From Allofournierella massiliensis (lineage in GTDB: Bacteria > Bacillota > Clostridia > Oscillospirales > Ruminococcaceae), in NCBI RefSeq assembly GCF_004345265.1, contig NZ_SLUM01000010.1, positions 51,442 to 115,441 on the forward strand: 64,000 nt of DNA, read 5' to 3'. Below the pieces are notes generated by a model, which did no database searches, was not told the origin of the DNA, and saw only the letters and a list, made by a program, of their open reading frames with translations. Both the position numbers and the translations under genes were made by a program. Positions 1 to 8,124 of the stretch are shown here, in pieces. Within the stretch, counting starts at the first letter, position 1; the number at the start of each line of letters is the position of its first letter.

Positions 1-351
1 AGCGCCGAGCGGGTGCAGGCCTACACCCAGAAGCTGTACACCCGGCTGCAGACCATTCTGCAGGATCAGAACATCGACGAGGCCCGCATCCTCACCGAGG
101 CCGCCATCTTCGGCGATAAAACCGCCGTGGATGAGGAAACGGTGCGCCTGCGCAGCCACATCGCCCAGTACCGTGAGATTCTGGAAAGCGACGGCCCGGT
201 GGGCCGCAAGCTGGACTTTTTGACCCAGGAGCTGAACCGGGAGACCAACACCATCGGCTCCAAGTGCCAGGACATTGCCATCACCCGCATTGTGGTGGAC
301 ACCAAGGCCGAGATCGAAAAGATCCGCGAGCAGATCCAGAACATCGAATAA
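1..351 (+). CDS. YicC family endoribonuclease, C-terminal part (cut by window start)
   Basis: The reading frame is open from base 1, so the 5-prime end lies outside the window; 116 residues are visible. The end of the protein carries the conserved YicC/YloC tail, with [27 protein letters not shown] and NTIGSKCQD followed by a helix ending in IREQIQNIE. YicC-type proteins are reported to be endoribonucleases in E. coli and B. subtilis; that role is family knowledge, not visible here. The yicC-remA-gmk order is typical of Firmicutes. The next gene starts 13 bases downstream behind a GGAG site, so they are probably co-transcribed. Confidence 0.9.
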   Translation, partial: SAERVQAYTQKLYTRLQTILQDQNIDEARILTEAAIFGDKTAVDEETVRLRSHIAQYREILESDGPVGRKLDFLTQELNRETNTIGSKCQDIAITRIVVDTKAEIEKIREQIQNIE

Positions 352-364
352 GGAGAGCCAGAGC

Positions 365-643
365 ATGAAACTGATCAACATCGGCTTCGGCAACATGGTC
401 AGCGCCAACCGGCTGATCGCCATCGTGAGCCCGGAGTCCGCGCCCATCAAGCGCATTGTGCAGGAAGCGCGGGACAAGGGCGCACTGATCGACGCCACCT
501 ACGGCCGCCGCACCCGCGCGGTGATCATCATGGATTCCGACCATGTGATCCTGTCCGCCGTGCAGCCGGAGACCGTGGCCAACCGCCTGAACGACAACGA
601 CGATGCCGACGATGAAATGGAGGACGAGCTGGACAATGAATAA
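365..643 (+). CDS. remA: RemA/DUF370 family extracellular matrix regulator
   Basis: This 92-residue protein starts [20 protein letters not shown] and contains the [21 protein letters not shown] core (here [20 protein letters not shown]) diagnostic of RemA (YlzA, DUF370). B. subtilis RemA is a small DNA-binding protein that activates biofilm matrix and osmoprotectant genes. I chose the ATG at 365 because it follows AGGAGAGCCAGAGC and removes an unrelated N-terminal stretch present if a start further upstream is used. The C-terminus is acidic ([14 protein letters not shown]). It overlaps gmk by 8 bases, which suggests translational coupling. Confidence 0.9.
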   Translation: MKLINIGFGNMVSANRLIAIVSPESAPIKRIVQEARDKGALIDATYGRRTRAVIIMDSDHVILSAVQPETVANRLNDNDDADDEMEDELDNE

Positions 644-1208
644 AGAACGCCATCTGATCGTGATCTCCGGGCCTTCCGGCTCCGGCAAGGACACGGTGGT
701 CAAGCGGCTGATGGAGCTGCACCCGGAGATCGAGGTTTCGGTTTCCGCCACCACTCGTGAGATCCGCCCCGGCGAAAAGGACGGGGTGAACTATGTTTAC
801 CTGACCCGTGAGGAGTTCGAGCGCCGCATTCAGGCGGGCGAAATTCTGGAGTATGCCGAATACTGCGGCAACTACTACGGCACCCCCAAGTCCGAGGTGG
901 ATAAGCGCATCAACAACGGCACCACCGTGATTCTGGTCATCGAGGTGATCGGCGCGGGCAACGTGAAGCGCATCTATCCCGGCGCGGTGACCATCTTTGT
1001 GCGGCCGCCGAGCTATGGCGAGCTGGAAGAGCGGCTGCGCGGCCGCGGCACCGAGAGCGAGGAGGACATCAAGAAGCGTCTGGCCCGCGCGGTGGAGGAG
1101 ATGGAGTACGCGGTGGATTACAACGAGGTTGTGATCAACGACACCGTGGACGAGTGCGCCGAGGAAATCTACGGCCTGATTCAGAAGTATCAGCAGGAAG
1201 AAGAGTGA
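636..1208 (+). CDS. gmk: Guanylate kinase
   Basis: The 190-residue enzyme phosphorylates GMP to GDP with ATP in the cytoplasm. The P-loop [10 protein letters not shown] lies near residues 11-20, and the GMP-binding segment [22 protein letters not shown] follows. The usual TTR-x-R-x-GE pattern is present and the length is normal for the family. The ATG at 636 sits inside the remA stop region. In many Firmicutes gmk is followed by rpoZ and coaBC before priA; here priA begins only 34 bases after the gmk stop, so those two genes are not at this locus. Confidence 0.95.
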   Translation: MNKERHLIVISGPSGSGKDTVVKRLMELHPEIEVSVSATTREIRPGEKDGVNYVYLTREEFERRIQAGEILEYAEYCGNYYGTPKSEVDKRINNGTTVILVIEVIGAGNVKRIYPGAVTIFVRPPSYGELEERLRGRGTESEEDIKKRLARAVEEMEYAVDYNEVVINDTVDECAEEIYGLIQKYQQEEE

Positions 1209-1242
1209 CCCGCCCCCGGCGGGCGGAAGGGAGCGCGGCACG

Positions 1243-3495
1243 GTGCTGCAAACAGTCCAGGTGGCAGTAAGCGGCGCCACGTTTCATTTTGACAAGCTCT
1301 ATACCTATCTTGTGCCCCCCACACTGGCCCATCCGGTGGTTCCGGGGGGCATGGTGCTGGTGCCCTTTGGCCGGGGCAATAAGCCCCGCATGGGCGTGGT
1401 GCTGGCCACCGGCCAGCAGGAGGAAGCCGGCCGCTGCAAGGAACTGTTCGATGCAGCGCCGGAAAACGCCCGCCTCACCGACGAGCTGCTGGGTCTGGTG
1501 CGCTTTTTGAAGGAGCGCACCTTCTGCACCTGGTACGAGGCGGTGAAGGCCATCATCCCCTATGGGGCACAATATAAACCGGTGGAAACCGAGAATGGCC
1601 CCCGACTGCAAAAGCAGCTGGTGCGCCACACCGAACCGGAATATTCCCTCGTGGGCACTCTGCCCGAAAAACCAAAGCCCACCGCCAAGCAGCAGGCAGC
1701 GGTGGCGGCGCTGCAAAACGGCCCGTTACCCCAGAGCGCGCTGGCCCAGCTGGGCCTGAGCCGTGCGGTGCTGGATAACCTGTGCGAAAAGGGTGTGCTG
1801 GAAAAACGGCAGGTGGACAAGGTTCTGGACCTGTTCAGCCATATCCCGCAGACAAACGACCCGATCGTCCTCAGTGAGGAGCAGCAGCAGGTGTACAACG
1901 GCCTGTGCGCCCAGATGGACGGAAACAAGCCCAGCGCCGCCCTGCTTTACGGGGTGACCGCCAGCGGCAAAACGCTGGTGTTTCTGAAGCTGATCCAGCA
2001 TACGCTGGAACTGGGCAAAACCGCTCTGGTGCTGGTGCCGGAGATCAGCCTGACCCCCCAGATGATCCGCCGCCTGAAGCAGACCTTCGGCGGGCGGGTG
2101 GCGGTGCAGCACTCGGCGCTCAACCACACCGAGCGCCTTCTGCAATGGCAGATGATCCAGTCCGGCGGGGCCGACATCGTGGTGGGAACCCGCAGCGCGG
2201 TGTTCGCGCCGCTGAAAAACATCGGCCTGATCGTGCTGGATGAGGAGCAGGAGCACACCTACCGGTCGGAAAGTGCACCACGCTTTGACGCCCGGGAGGT
2301 GGCCAAGCGCCGGGCCGTGGATCACGGCGCGCTGGTGCTGTTTGCATCGGCCACCCCCAGTGTGGAAAGCTATCAGGCCGCGCTGGAGGGGCGCTATACC
2401 CTGTATAAACTCACCCGGCGCTATGCGGGCCAGCCGCTGCCCGCGGTGGAAATGGTGGATATGCGGGCTGAGCTGGCCGCCGGCAACTCCGGCAGCATCA
2501 GCACTGCGCTGGCCGGGCGTATCCGCCAGACACTGGCCCGGGGCGAGCAGGCGATTCTGCTGCTCAACCGACGGGGCTACAAGACCGTGGGTATGTGCTC
2601 CGGCTGCGGGCAGGTGATCAAATGCTCCAGCTGCAGCGTTCCCATGGTGTATCATAAATCGGAAAACAAGCTGCTTTGCCACTATTGCGGCAAGGCGATT
2701 TCGCCGGTGCCCACCGTCTGCCCGGAATGCGGCGGAAAGGTGCGCTATACCGGCTTTGGCACCCAGCGGGTGGAGGAGGAACTGGCGGAGCTGTTCCCGA
2801 ACGCCCGGGTGCTTCGCATGGATCAGGATTCCACCAGCCAGAAAAACGCCCACGAAAACATGCTGGCTGCCTTTGCCCGGGGCGAATACGACATCATGCT
2901 GGGCACCCAGATGGTGGCCAAGGGCCTTGATTTTGAAAAGGTGACGCTGGTGGGCGTGCTGGGCATCGACTCGCTGCTCTTTTCGCAAGGGTTCCGGGCG
3001 GTGGAGAACGTGTTCTCGCTGGTGACCCAGGTGATCGGCCGCTCCGGCCGGGCCGGGGCCGCAGGCCGGGCGCTGATCCAGACCATGGACCCGGAGAATT
3101 CCACTTTGAATCTGGCGGCGGCCCAGAACTACGAGGCGTTTTTCGATCAGGAGATCATGTTCCGCAAGATCTGCCTGTATCCGCCTTTTTGCAGCGTCTG
3201 CATTGCCGCCTTCAGCGGCGCGGACGAAAACCGCACCATGCAGGCGGCCGCCCGCTTTGCCCGGCTGCTGGGCATCGAGGCAAGCGCTCATCCGGGCATG
3301 CCGCTGCGGATTTTAGGCCCCGCACCCATGAACATTGTCATGGTCAAGGACCGCTATCGCTACAAGCTCACCATCAAATGCCGCAACGACCGGGCGTTCC
3401 GTCAGGTGCTGGGCAGGGTGCTGGCGGCTTACAGCGACGAGGGCCTGCCGTCCAAAGCGTCGGTGACGCTGGACTTCAATTCCGACGGCGACTGA
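1243..3495 (+). CDS. priA: Primosomal protein N' (replication restart helicase PriA)
   Basis: PriA is a 3-prime to 5-prime DNA helicase that reloads the replisome at stalled forks. The 750-residue protein has the N-terminal DNA-binding domain, a Walker A motif GVTASGKT near residues 236-243, a Walker B LDEEQ near residue 331 (DEEH in many homologues), and the helicase C-terminal domain with QVIGRSGRAG. Between residues about 451 and 500 eight cysteines in CxxC pairs form the zinc-binding insertion. The start is GTG at 1243 with GGAAGGGAG about 10 bases upstream. It lies between gmk and def-fmt, the common Firmicutes order minus rpoZ and coaBC. Confidence 0.95.
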   Translation: MLQTVQVAVSGATFHFDKLYTYLVPPTLAHPVVPGGMVLVPFGRGNKPRMGVVLATGQQEEAGRCKELFDAAPENARLTDELLGLVRFLKERTFCTWYEAVKAIIPYGAQYKPVETENGPRLQKQLVRHTEPEYSLVGTLPEKPKPTAKQQAAVAALQNGPLPQSALAQLGLSRAVLDNLCEKGVLEKRQVDKVLDLFSHIPQTNDPIVLSEEQQQVYNGLCAQMDGNKPSAALLYGVTASGKTLVFLKLIQHTLELGKTALVLVPEISLTPQMIRRLKQTFGGRVAVQHSALNHTERLLQWQMIQSGGADIVVGTRSAVFAPLKNIGLIVLDEEQEHTYRSESAPRFDAREVAKRRAVDHGALVLFASATPSVESYQAALEGRYTLYKLTRRYAGQPLPAVEMVDMRAELAAGNSGSISTALAGRIRQTLARGEQAILLLNRRGYKTVGMCSGCGQVIKCSSCSVPMVYHKSENKLLCHYCGKAISPVPTVCPECGGKVRYTGFGTQRVEEELAELFPNARVLRMDQDSTSQKNAHENMLAAFARGEYDIMLGTQMVAKGLDFEKVTLVGVLGIDSLLFSQGFRAVENVFSLVTQVIGRSGRAGAAGRALIQTMDPENSTLNLAAAQNYEAFFDQEIMFRKICLYPPFCSVCIAAFSGADENRTMQAAARFARLLGIEASAHPGMPLRILGPAPMNIVMVKDRYRYKLTIKCRNDRAFRQVLGRVLAAYSDEGLPSKASVTLDFNSDGD

Positions 3496-3568
3496 CCCAT
3501 CGGGCACATTTCATCAACCAATCTCGCCGGCCCTTCCCGCCGGCTCATTTTAAGGAGGATAAACTTCT

Positions 3569-4099
3569 ATGGCTCTGCGTACCATCGTGCAGGACGGCGA
3601 TCCCATTCTGAAAAAGGTCTGCCGCCCCGTGACCAATTTTGACGACCGTCTGGCAACCCTGCTGGACGACATGAAGGAAACCCTGATTGACGCGGGCGGT
3701 CTGGGCCTGGCCGGCCCTCAGGTGGGCGTGATGCGCCGCCTGTTCATCGCTCTGGACGAGCGCGACCTGCCGGAGGATGGCACCATGCCCGAGGGCTACG
3801 AGCCCAAGTTCATCGAGTGCATCAACCCGGAGATTCTGGAGGAGTCTGAGGATGAGGTAACTCTGTACGAGGGCTGCCTGTCCTTCCCGGGCCACAACGG
3901 CGCCATCAGCCGCCCCCGCAAGGTGAAAATCCGCGCTCAGGATCGCCACGGCGAGACCTTTGAAATGGAAGCCGAGGAGATGCTGGCCCGCTGCTTCTGC
4001 CACGAGACCAACCATCTGGACGGCATCACCATCATGGATCTGGCCGATCATTTCTATGAGGACGATTACCCGGACGAGATCGAAGAGGACGAGGAATAA
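3569..4099 (+). CDS. def: Peptide deformylase
   Basis: This 176-residue metalloenzyme removes the formyl group from nascent N-terminal methionine. All three motifs are visible: GLGLAGPQVG (GLAAPQ in most homologues), EGCLSFPG with the metal-binding Cys, and HETNHLDG with the HExxH metal site. The C-terminus is strongly acidic (DDYPDEIEEDEE). An AAGGAGG site 10 bases before ATG 3569 fixes the start. Its stop codon TAATG overlaps the fmt start by one base, so formylation and deformylation genes are translationally coupled. Confidence 0.95.
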   Translation: MALRTIVQDGDPILKKVCRPVTNFDDRLATLLDDMKETLIDAGGLGLAGPQVGVMRRLFIALDERDLPEDGTMPEGYEPKFIECINPEILEESEDEVTLYEGCLSFPGHNGAISRPRKVKIRAQDRHGETFEMEAEEMLARCFCHETNHLDGITIMDLADHFYEDDYPDEIEEDEE

Positions 4100-5013
4100 T
4101 GCGCATTCTGTTTATGGGCACGCCGGACATTGCCGCCGCCAGCCTGGCTGCCGTTCTGGAAGCGGGGCATGAGGTGTGCGGCGTGTTCACCCGCGAGGAT
4201 AAGCCGGTGGGACGCAAGCAGATTCTCACAGCCCCGCCGGTAAAGCAGCTGGCGCTGGAGCATAATCTGCCGGTTTACCAGCCCAAGACCCTGCGCACCG
4301 AAGAGGTGCAGCAGCAGATCCGGGAGCTGGCCCCCGAGCTGATCGTGGTGGTGGCCTACGGCCGTATTCTGCCGCCGGAGGTGCTGTGCGTGCCGCCCAA
4401 GGGCTGCATCAATCTGCACGTTTCGCTGCTGCCCAAGTACCGGGGCGCCGCACCGGTGCAGTGGTCGGTGATCAACGGCGATAAGGAGACCGGCGTCTCC
4501 ATCATGTATCTGGACGAGGGCCTGGACACCGGCGACATCCTGAACGTCGCCCCGGTGACCATCGGCCCCGAAGAGACCAGCGGCGAGCTGTTCGAGCGGA
4601 TCACCGCGCAGGGCGCAAAAACGCTGGTGGAGACCATTGCCTCCATCGCCGCGGGCACTGCCGTGCGCACCCCGCAGGATCACAGCAAGGCCACGCTGGC
4701 CCCGCCCCTGACCAAGGAGATGGCCCGCTTTGCCTTTGATCAGCCTGCTCAGAAGCTGCACGATCTGGTGCGGGGCATGAATCCCTGGCCGGTGGCCTAC
4801 TTCGAGCAGGAGGGCAAAAAGATCAAGGTGCGCAAAAGCCATGTGGCCGCCGGAAGCGGCGCGCCGGGCACCGTACTGAGCATCAAACCCCTCACCATCG
4901 CCTGCGCCGAGGGCGCGCTGGAGCTGGACGAGGTGGTGCCGGAGGGCTCCAAGCCCATGGCGGGCTCCGCCTGGGCGGCGGGCCGCCGCCTGAAAGCGGG
5001 CGACCGGCTGTAA
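4099..5013 (+). CDS. fmt: Methionyl-tRNA formyltransferase
   Basis: The 304-residue enzyme formylates Met-tRNA(fMet) with 10-formyl-tetrahydrofolate. It shows the formyltransferase signature SLLPKYRGAAPVQW followed by GDKETGVSIMYLDEGLDTGD, including the catalytic Asn-His-Asp region (CINLHVSLLPKYRG). The C-terminal tRNA-binding OB-like domain (from about residue 205, LVRGMNPWPVAYF) is complete. It directly overlaps def and is followed by rsmB 24 bases later, a standard def-fmt-rsmB translation block. Confidence 0.95.
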   Translation: MRILFMGTPDIAAASLAAVLEAGHEVCGVFTREDKPVGRKQILTAPPVKQLALEHNLPVYQPKTLRTEEVQQQIRELAPELIVVVAYGRILPPEVLCVPPKGCINLHVSLLPKYRGAAPVQWSVINGDKETGVSIMYLDEGLDTGDILNVAPVTIGPEETSGELFERITAQGAKTLVETIASIAAGTAVRTPQDHSKATLAPPLTKEMARFAFDQPAQKLHDLVRGMNPWPVAYFEQEGKKIKVRKSHVAAGSGAPGTVLSIKPLTIACAEGALELDEVVPEGSKPMAGSAWAAGRRLKAGDRL

Positions 5014-5037
5014 TTTTACCATTGGAGGAACACGTTT

Positions 5038-6342
5038 ATGGATAAAGCCCGCCGCATCGCGGTTCAGGCACTGGTTCGCCAGGAGGAGAGCGGCTTTGCC
5101 AATCTGGTACTGAACGCAGTTCTGGAGCATCAGGATCTGAACGGCCGGGATCGGGCCTTTGTGAGCGCCCTGTTCTACGGCGTCACCGAGCGGCTGCTCA
5201 CGCTGGACTGGGCGCTGGCGAACTGCCTGAGCCGCCCGCTGAGCAAGCTGGATCCTCAGGTGCGGGCCATCCTGCGCAGCGGCCTGTATCAGGCCCGTTA
5301 CATGCAGGTGCCCCGTGCGGTGGCGGTGAACGAGTCGGTGAGTCTGTGTCGGGCGCTGAAAAAATCCAGCGCCGCCGGCCTTGTGAACGCGGTGCTGCGC
5401 AAGGCCGTTGCGCAGGATCCGGCCGCGGCCACCTTCAAAACTGAGGCCGAGCGGCTGAGCATCCAGTATTCCGTGGGCCTGCCGGTGGTAAAGCTGCTGC
5501 AAAAAAATTACCCGGAAGAATGCGAGCAGATTCTGCAGGCATTTTTTGAAACGCCCCGGGTGGCCCTGCGTTGCAACCCGCTGAAAACCACTCCCGCCCA
5601 GCTGACCGGATTGCTGGAAGCGGAAGGAGTGGAGGTGGAGCCGGGCTGTCTGGCGAACACGCTGCTGGCGAAATTCACCGGCAGCCCGGCGGCCACCGAG
5701 GCCTTTCAGAAAGGGCTTTACCATGTGCAGGGCCAGGCCTCCCAGCTGGCGGCTTACAGCCTGCAGGCCAGACCCGGCGAGAAGGTGCTGGATTTGTGCG
5801 CCGCGCCGGGTGGCAAAACCCTGACCATCGGCCAGGATATGGAGAACACCGGCACCCTCATCAGCTGCGACGCGGTGGAAAGCCGCCTGCCGCTGATCGA
5901 AAAGGCCGCCGCCCGTGCGGGCCTTACCAATGTGAAGGTACTGCACAATGACGCCTCCGTCTACCGGGAAGAATTTGCCGGGGCGGATCGGGTCTTATGT
6001 GACGTACCCTGTTCCGGCCTTGGCATCATTGCCAAAAAACCGGACATCCGCTACAAAACCATGGACGGTGTAGAGCAGCTGCACGGGCTGCAGGCGAAGA
6101 TTCTGGCCACTGCCGCTCGTTATGTGAAGCAGGGCGGCCGCATCGTGTATTCCACCTGCACCATCGACCCGCGGGAGAACCAGAACATCGTGCGGGCCTT
6201 TTTGGAGCAAAACGCCGATTTCCGGCTGGTTTCGCCCCCCTTCGTGCCCGAAGGCGCACGGGTGGAGGACGGCATGCTGACCCTGTTGCCGGGCAAGGCC
6301 GGGCCGGACGGATTTTTTATTGCCATTATGGAGAAGTTGTGA
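5038..6342 (+). CDS. rsmB: 16S rRNA (cytosine967-C5)-methyltransferase RsmB
   Basis: The 434-residue protein has an N-terminal NusB-like RNA-binding domain (about residues 1-140) and a C-terminal Rossmann methyltransferase domain. SAM-binding motif VLDLCAAPGGKT is near residue 250. The two active-site cysteines are in CDVPCSGLG and YSTCTIDPRENQ, as in RNA m5C methyltransferases. An ATTGGAGGAACACGTTT leader precedes the ATG. It sits between fmt and rlmN, 3 bases from the latter. Confidence 0.93.
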   Translation: MDKARRIAVQALVRQEESGFANLVLNAVLEHQDLNGRDRAFVSALFYGVTERLLTLDWALANCLSRPLSKLDPQVRAILRSGLYQARYMQVPRAVAVNESVSLCRALKKSSAAGLVNAVLRKAVAQDPAAATFKTEAERLSIQYSVGLPVVKLLQKNYPEECEQILQAFFETPRVALRCNPLKTTPAQLTGLLEAEGVEVEPGCLANTLLAKFTGSPAATEAFQKGLYHVQGQASQLAAYSLQARPGEKVLDLCAAPGGKTLTIGQDMENTGTLISCDAVESRLPLIEKAAARAGLTNVKVLHNDASVYREEFAGADRVLCDVPCSGLGIIAKKPDIRYKTMDGVEQLHGLQAKILATAARYVKQGGRIVYSTCTIDPRENQNIVRAFLEQNADFRLVSPPFVPEGARVEDGMLTLLPGKAGPDGFFIAIMEKL

Positions 6343-6345
6343 ACC

Positions 6346-7386
6346 ATGCAGAAAACCTGTATTTCATCCTACACCCTTGAGCAGCTGGCCGAGCAGCTGA
6401 AAGCCATGGGCCAGCCCGCCTTCCGGGCGAAACAGATATTTCACTGGCTGCACCAGAAGCTGGTCACCGAGTTTTCGGCCATGACCGACCAGCCCAAGGC
6501 GCTGCTGGCGAAGCTGGAAGAGGAGTACTACATTGCGGCTCCCGTCATCCAGCGGCGGCAGCAGTCCAGGGACGGCACGGTGAAATATCTTTTCCGTCTG
6601 GCGGACGGCAACTGCATCGAGACGGTGGTAATGCGCTATAATTATGGTAACACCGTGTGCGTGTCCACCCAGGTGGGCTGCCGCATGGGCTGCCGGTTCT
6701 GCGCCTCCACCCAGGCAGGCCGGGTGCGCAATCTGGAAGCCGGGGAGATCGCGGCGGAGATCTACGCCGCCCAGAAGGACATCGGAGAGCGCATCTCCCA
6801 CATTGTGCTTATGGGCATCGGTGAACCGCTGGACAACTTCGACAACGTGATGGATTTTCTCACCATCATCTCCAGCCCCGAGGGCGTGAACATCGGCATG
6901 CGAAACATCAGCCTGTCCACCTGCGGCATCGTGCCCCAGATCGACAGGCTGGCGGAAAAGAAGCTGCAGCTCACCCTTTCCATCTCGCTGCATGCGCCCA
7001 ACAACGCCATGCGCAGCCAGATGATGCCGGTGAACGATGCATACCCGGTGGAAGAACTGATCGCCGCCTGCCGCCGCTACCAGAAGGTTACCGGCCGGCG
7101 CATCAGCTTTGAATATTCCATGGTGCGGGGCGTGAACGACAGCCCCGCCACCGCAAAGGAGCTGGCAAAGCTCATCCGGGGAATGGGGGCTCATGTGAAC
7201 CTGATTCCCATCAACCCGGTGGACGGCAGCCCCTATTCCGCCACCGATGCGGAGAATGTGAAGCGCTTCCAGAATATGCTCACCGAGCTGGGGGTGAACG
7301 CCACCGTGCGCCGCCGTCTGGGCAGCGACATCAGCGCTGCCTGCGGCCAGCTGCGGCGGGAGGCAGCAAAGGAGGAACAGCCATGA
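6346..7386 (+). CDS. rlmN: 23S rRNA (adenine2503-C2)-methyltransferase RlmN
   Basis: A 346-residue radical-SAM enzyme that methylates C2 of A2503 in 23S rRNA (and A37 of some tRNAs in other bacteria). The CxxxCxxC iron-sulfur motif is C112-RMG-C116-RF-C119. The second conserved cysteine near the C-terminus in DISAACGQLRRE, needed for the methyl-Cys mechanism, is present. MGIGEPLDNFDNV is the family GEP motif. The gene overlaps the phosphatase gene by 4 bases (ATGA-type junction). Confidence 0.95.
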   Translation: MQKTCISSYTLEQLAEQLKAMGQPAFRAKQIFHWLHQKLVTEFSAMTDQPKALLAKLEEEYYIAAPVIQRRQQSRDGTVKYLFRLADGNCIETVVMRYNYGNTVCVSTQVGCRMGCRFCASTQAGRVRNLEAGEIAAEIYAAQKDIGERISHIVLMGIGEPLDNFDNVMDFLTIISSPEGVNIGMRNISLSTCGIVPQIDRLAEKKLQLTLSISLHAPNNAMRSQMMPVNDAYPVEELIAACRRYQKVTGRRISFEYSMVRGVNDSPATAKELAKLIRGMGAHVNLIPINPVDGSPYSATDAENVKRFQNMLTELGVNATVRRRLGSDISAACGQLRREAAKEEQP

Positions 7387-8123
7387 AACTGGCCGGCAAA
7401 ACCGATATCGGCAGCTGCCGCAGTGAAAATCAGGACAATTACCGGGCCGCCCGCCTGCCGGACGACACCGTCTGGGCCGTTGTGTGCGATGGTATGGGCG
7501 GTGCGGCATCGGGTCAGCTGGCGGCACAGATCGCCACCGATACCATGGAGTCCTGCTTTGAAAGCGGGCTGAAAAACCTGCCCAAGGGGCAGGAGCGGGC
7601 CTTTCTGATGCACTGCGTCACCCAGGCCAACCGGGCTATCTACGATCAGGCTCAGGCGCATCCGGAAAACAAGGGCATGGGCACCACCGCCGTGTGCTGC
7701 CTGGTGCGGCACGACACCCTGCATGTGGCCCATGTGGGCGACTCCCGGGCCTATCTCTGCCGGGAGGGCCAGATCAGCCAGCTCACCCGGGATCATTCCA
7801 TGGTGCAGGAGCTGGTGGAAGCGGGTCGGCTGACCACCGAGGAGGCCGAGAACTATCCCCACAAGAACCTCATTACCAAAGCGCTCGGAGTGGAGCCGGG
7901 GGTTCGGGCTGATTATTCCAGCATGCCCGCCCAGCCCGGCGACGTGATCCTCATGTGCAGCGACGGGCTTTCCGGCGTGGTGCCGGACGGCCAGCTGCTG
8001 GCCATCATCCAGCACAATCCGTTTTTCACGGTGCCGCGGCGGCTGGTGGAGCAGGCGCTCCAGGCAGGCGGGCAGGATAACATCACCGCCCTGCTGATCG
8101 AGGTAGAGCAAACGGAGGACTGA
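7383..8123 (+). CDS. prpC: PP2C-type serine/threonine protein phosphatase (PrpC/Stp)
   Basis: The 246-residue PPM-family phosphatase is the partner of the downstream kinase and reverses its phosphorylation. Metal-binding motifs are visible: TDIGSCRSENQD, VCDGMGGAASG (DGxxG), GDSRAYL, and MCSDGLSGVV plus GGQDNIT near the C-terminus. The start ATG lies 3 bases before the rlmN stop, and the kinase starts 2 bases after its stop. This rlmN-prpC-prkC-rsgA order is the classic Firmicutes arrangement linked to spore germination, cell-wall sensing and ribosome assembly. Confidence 0.94.
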   Translation: MKLAGKTDIGSCRSENQDNYRAARLPDDTVWAVVCDGMGGAASGQLAAQIATDTMESCFESGLKNLPKGQERAFLMHCVTQANRAIYDQAQAHPENKGMGTTAVCCLVRHDTLHVAHVGDSRAYLCREGQISQLTRDHSMVQELVEAGRLTTEEAENYPHKNLITKALGVEPGVRADYSSMPAQPGDVILMCSDGLSGVVPDGQLLAIIQHNPFFTVPRRLVEQALQAGGQDNITALLIEVEQTED

Positions 8124-8124
8124 G

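Noticed and set aside
4066..5946. 626-residue minus-strand frame over fmt and rsmB, and similar long antisense frames elsewhere (1726-3291, 13783-15864, 22620-25508, 40433-43402, 48753-51455, 56025-60275)
   Set aside because: They are mirror frames of highly GC3-biased real genes: rich in His, Gln, Gly, Ala, and Leu, without ribosome sites or domains. The sense proteins are complete known families.
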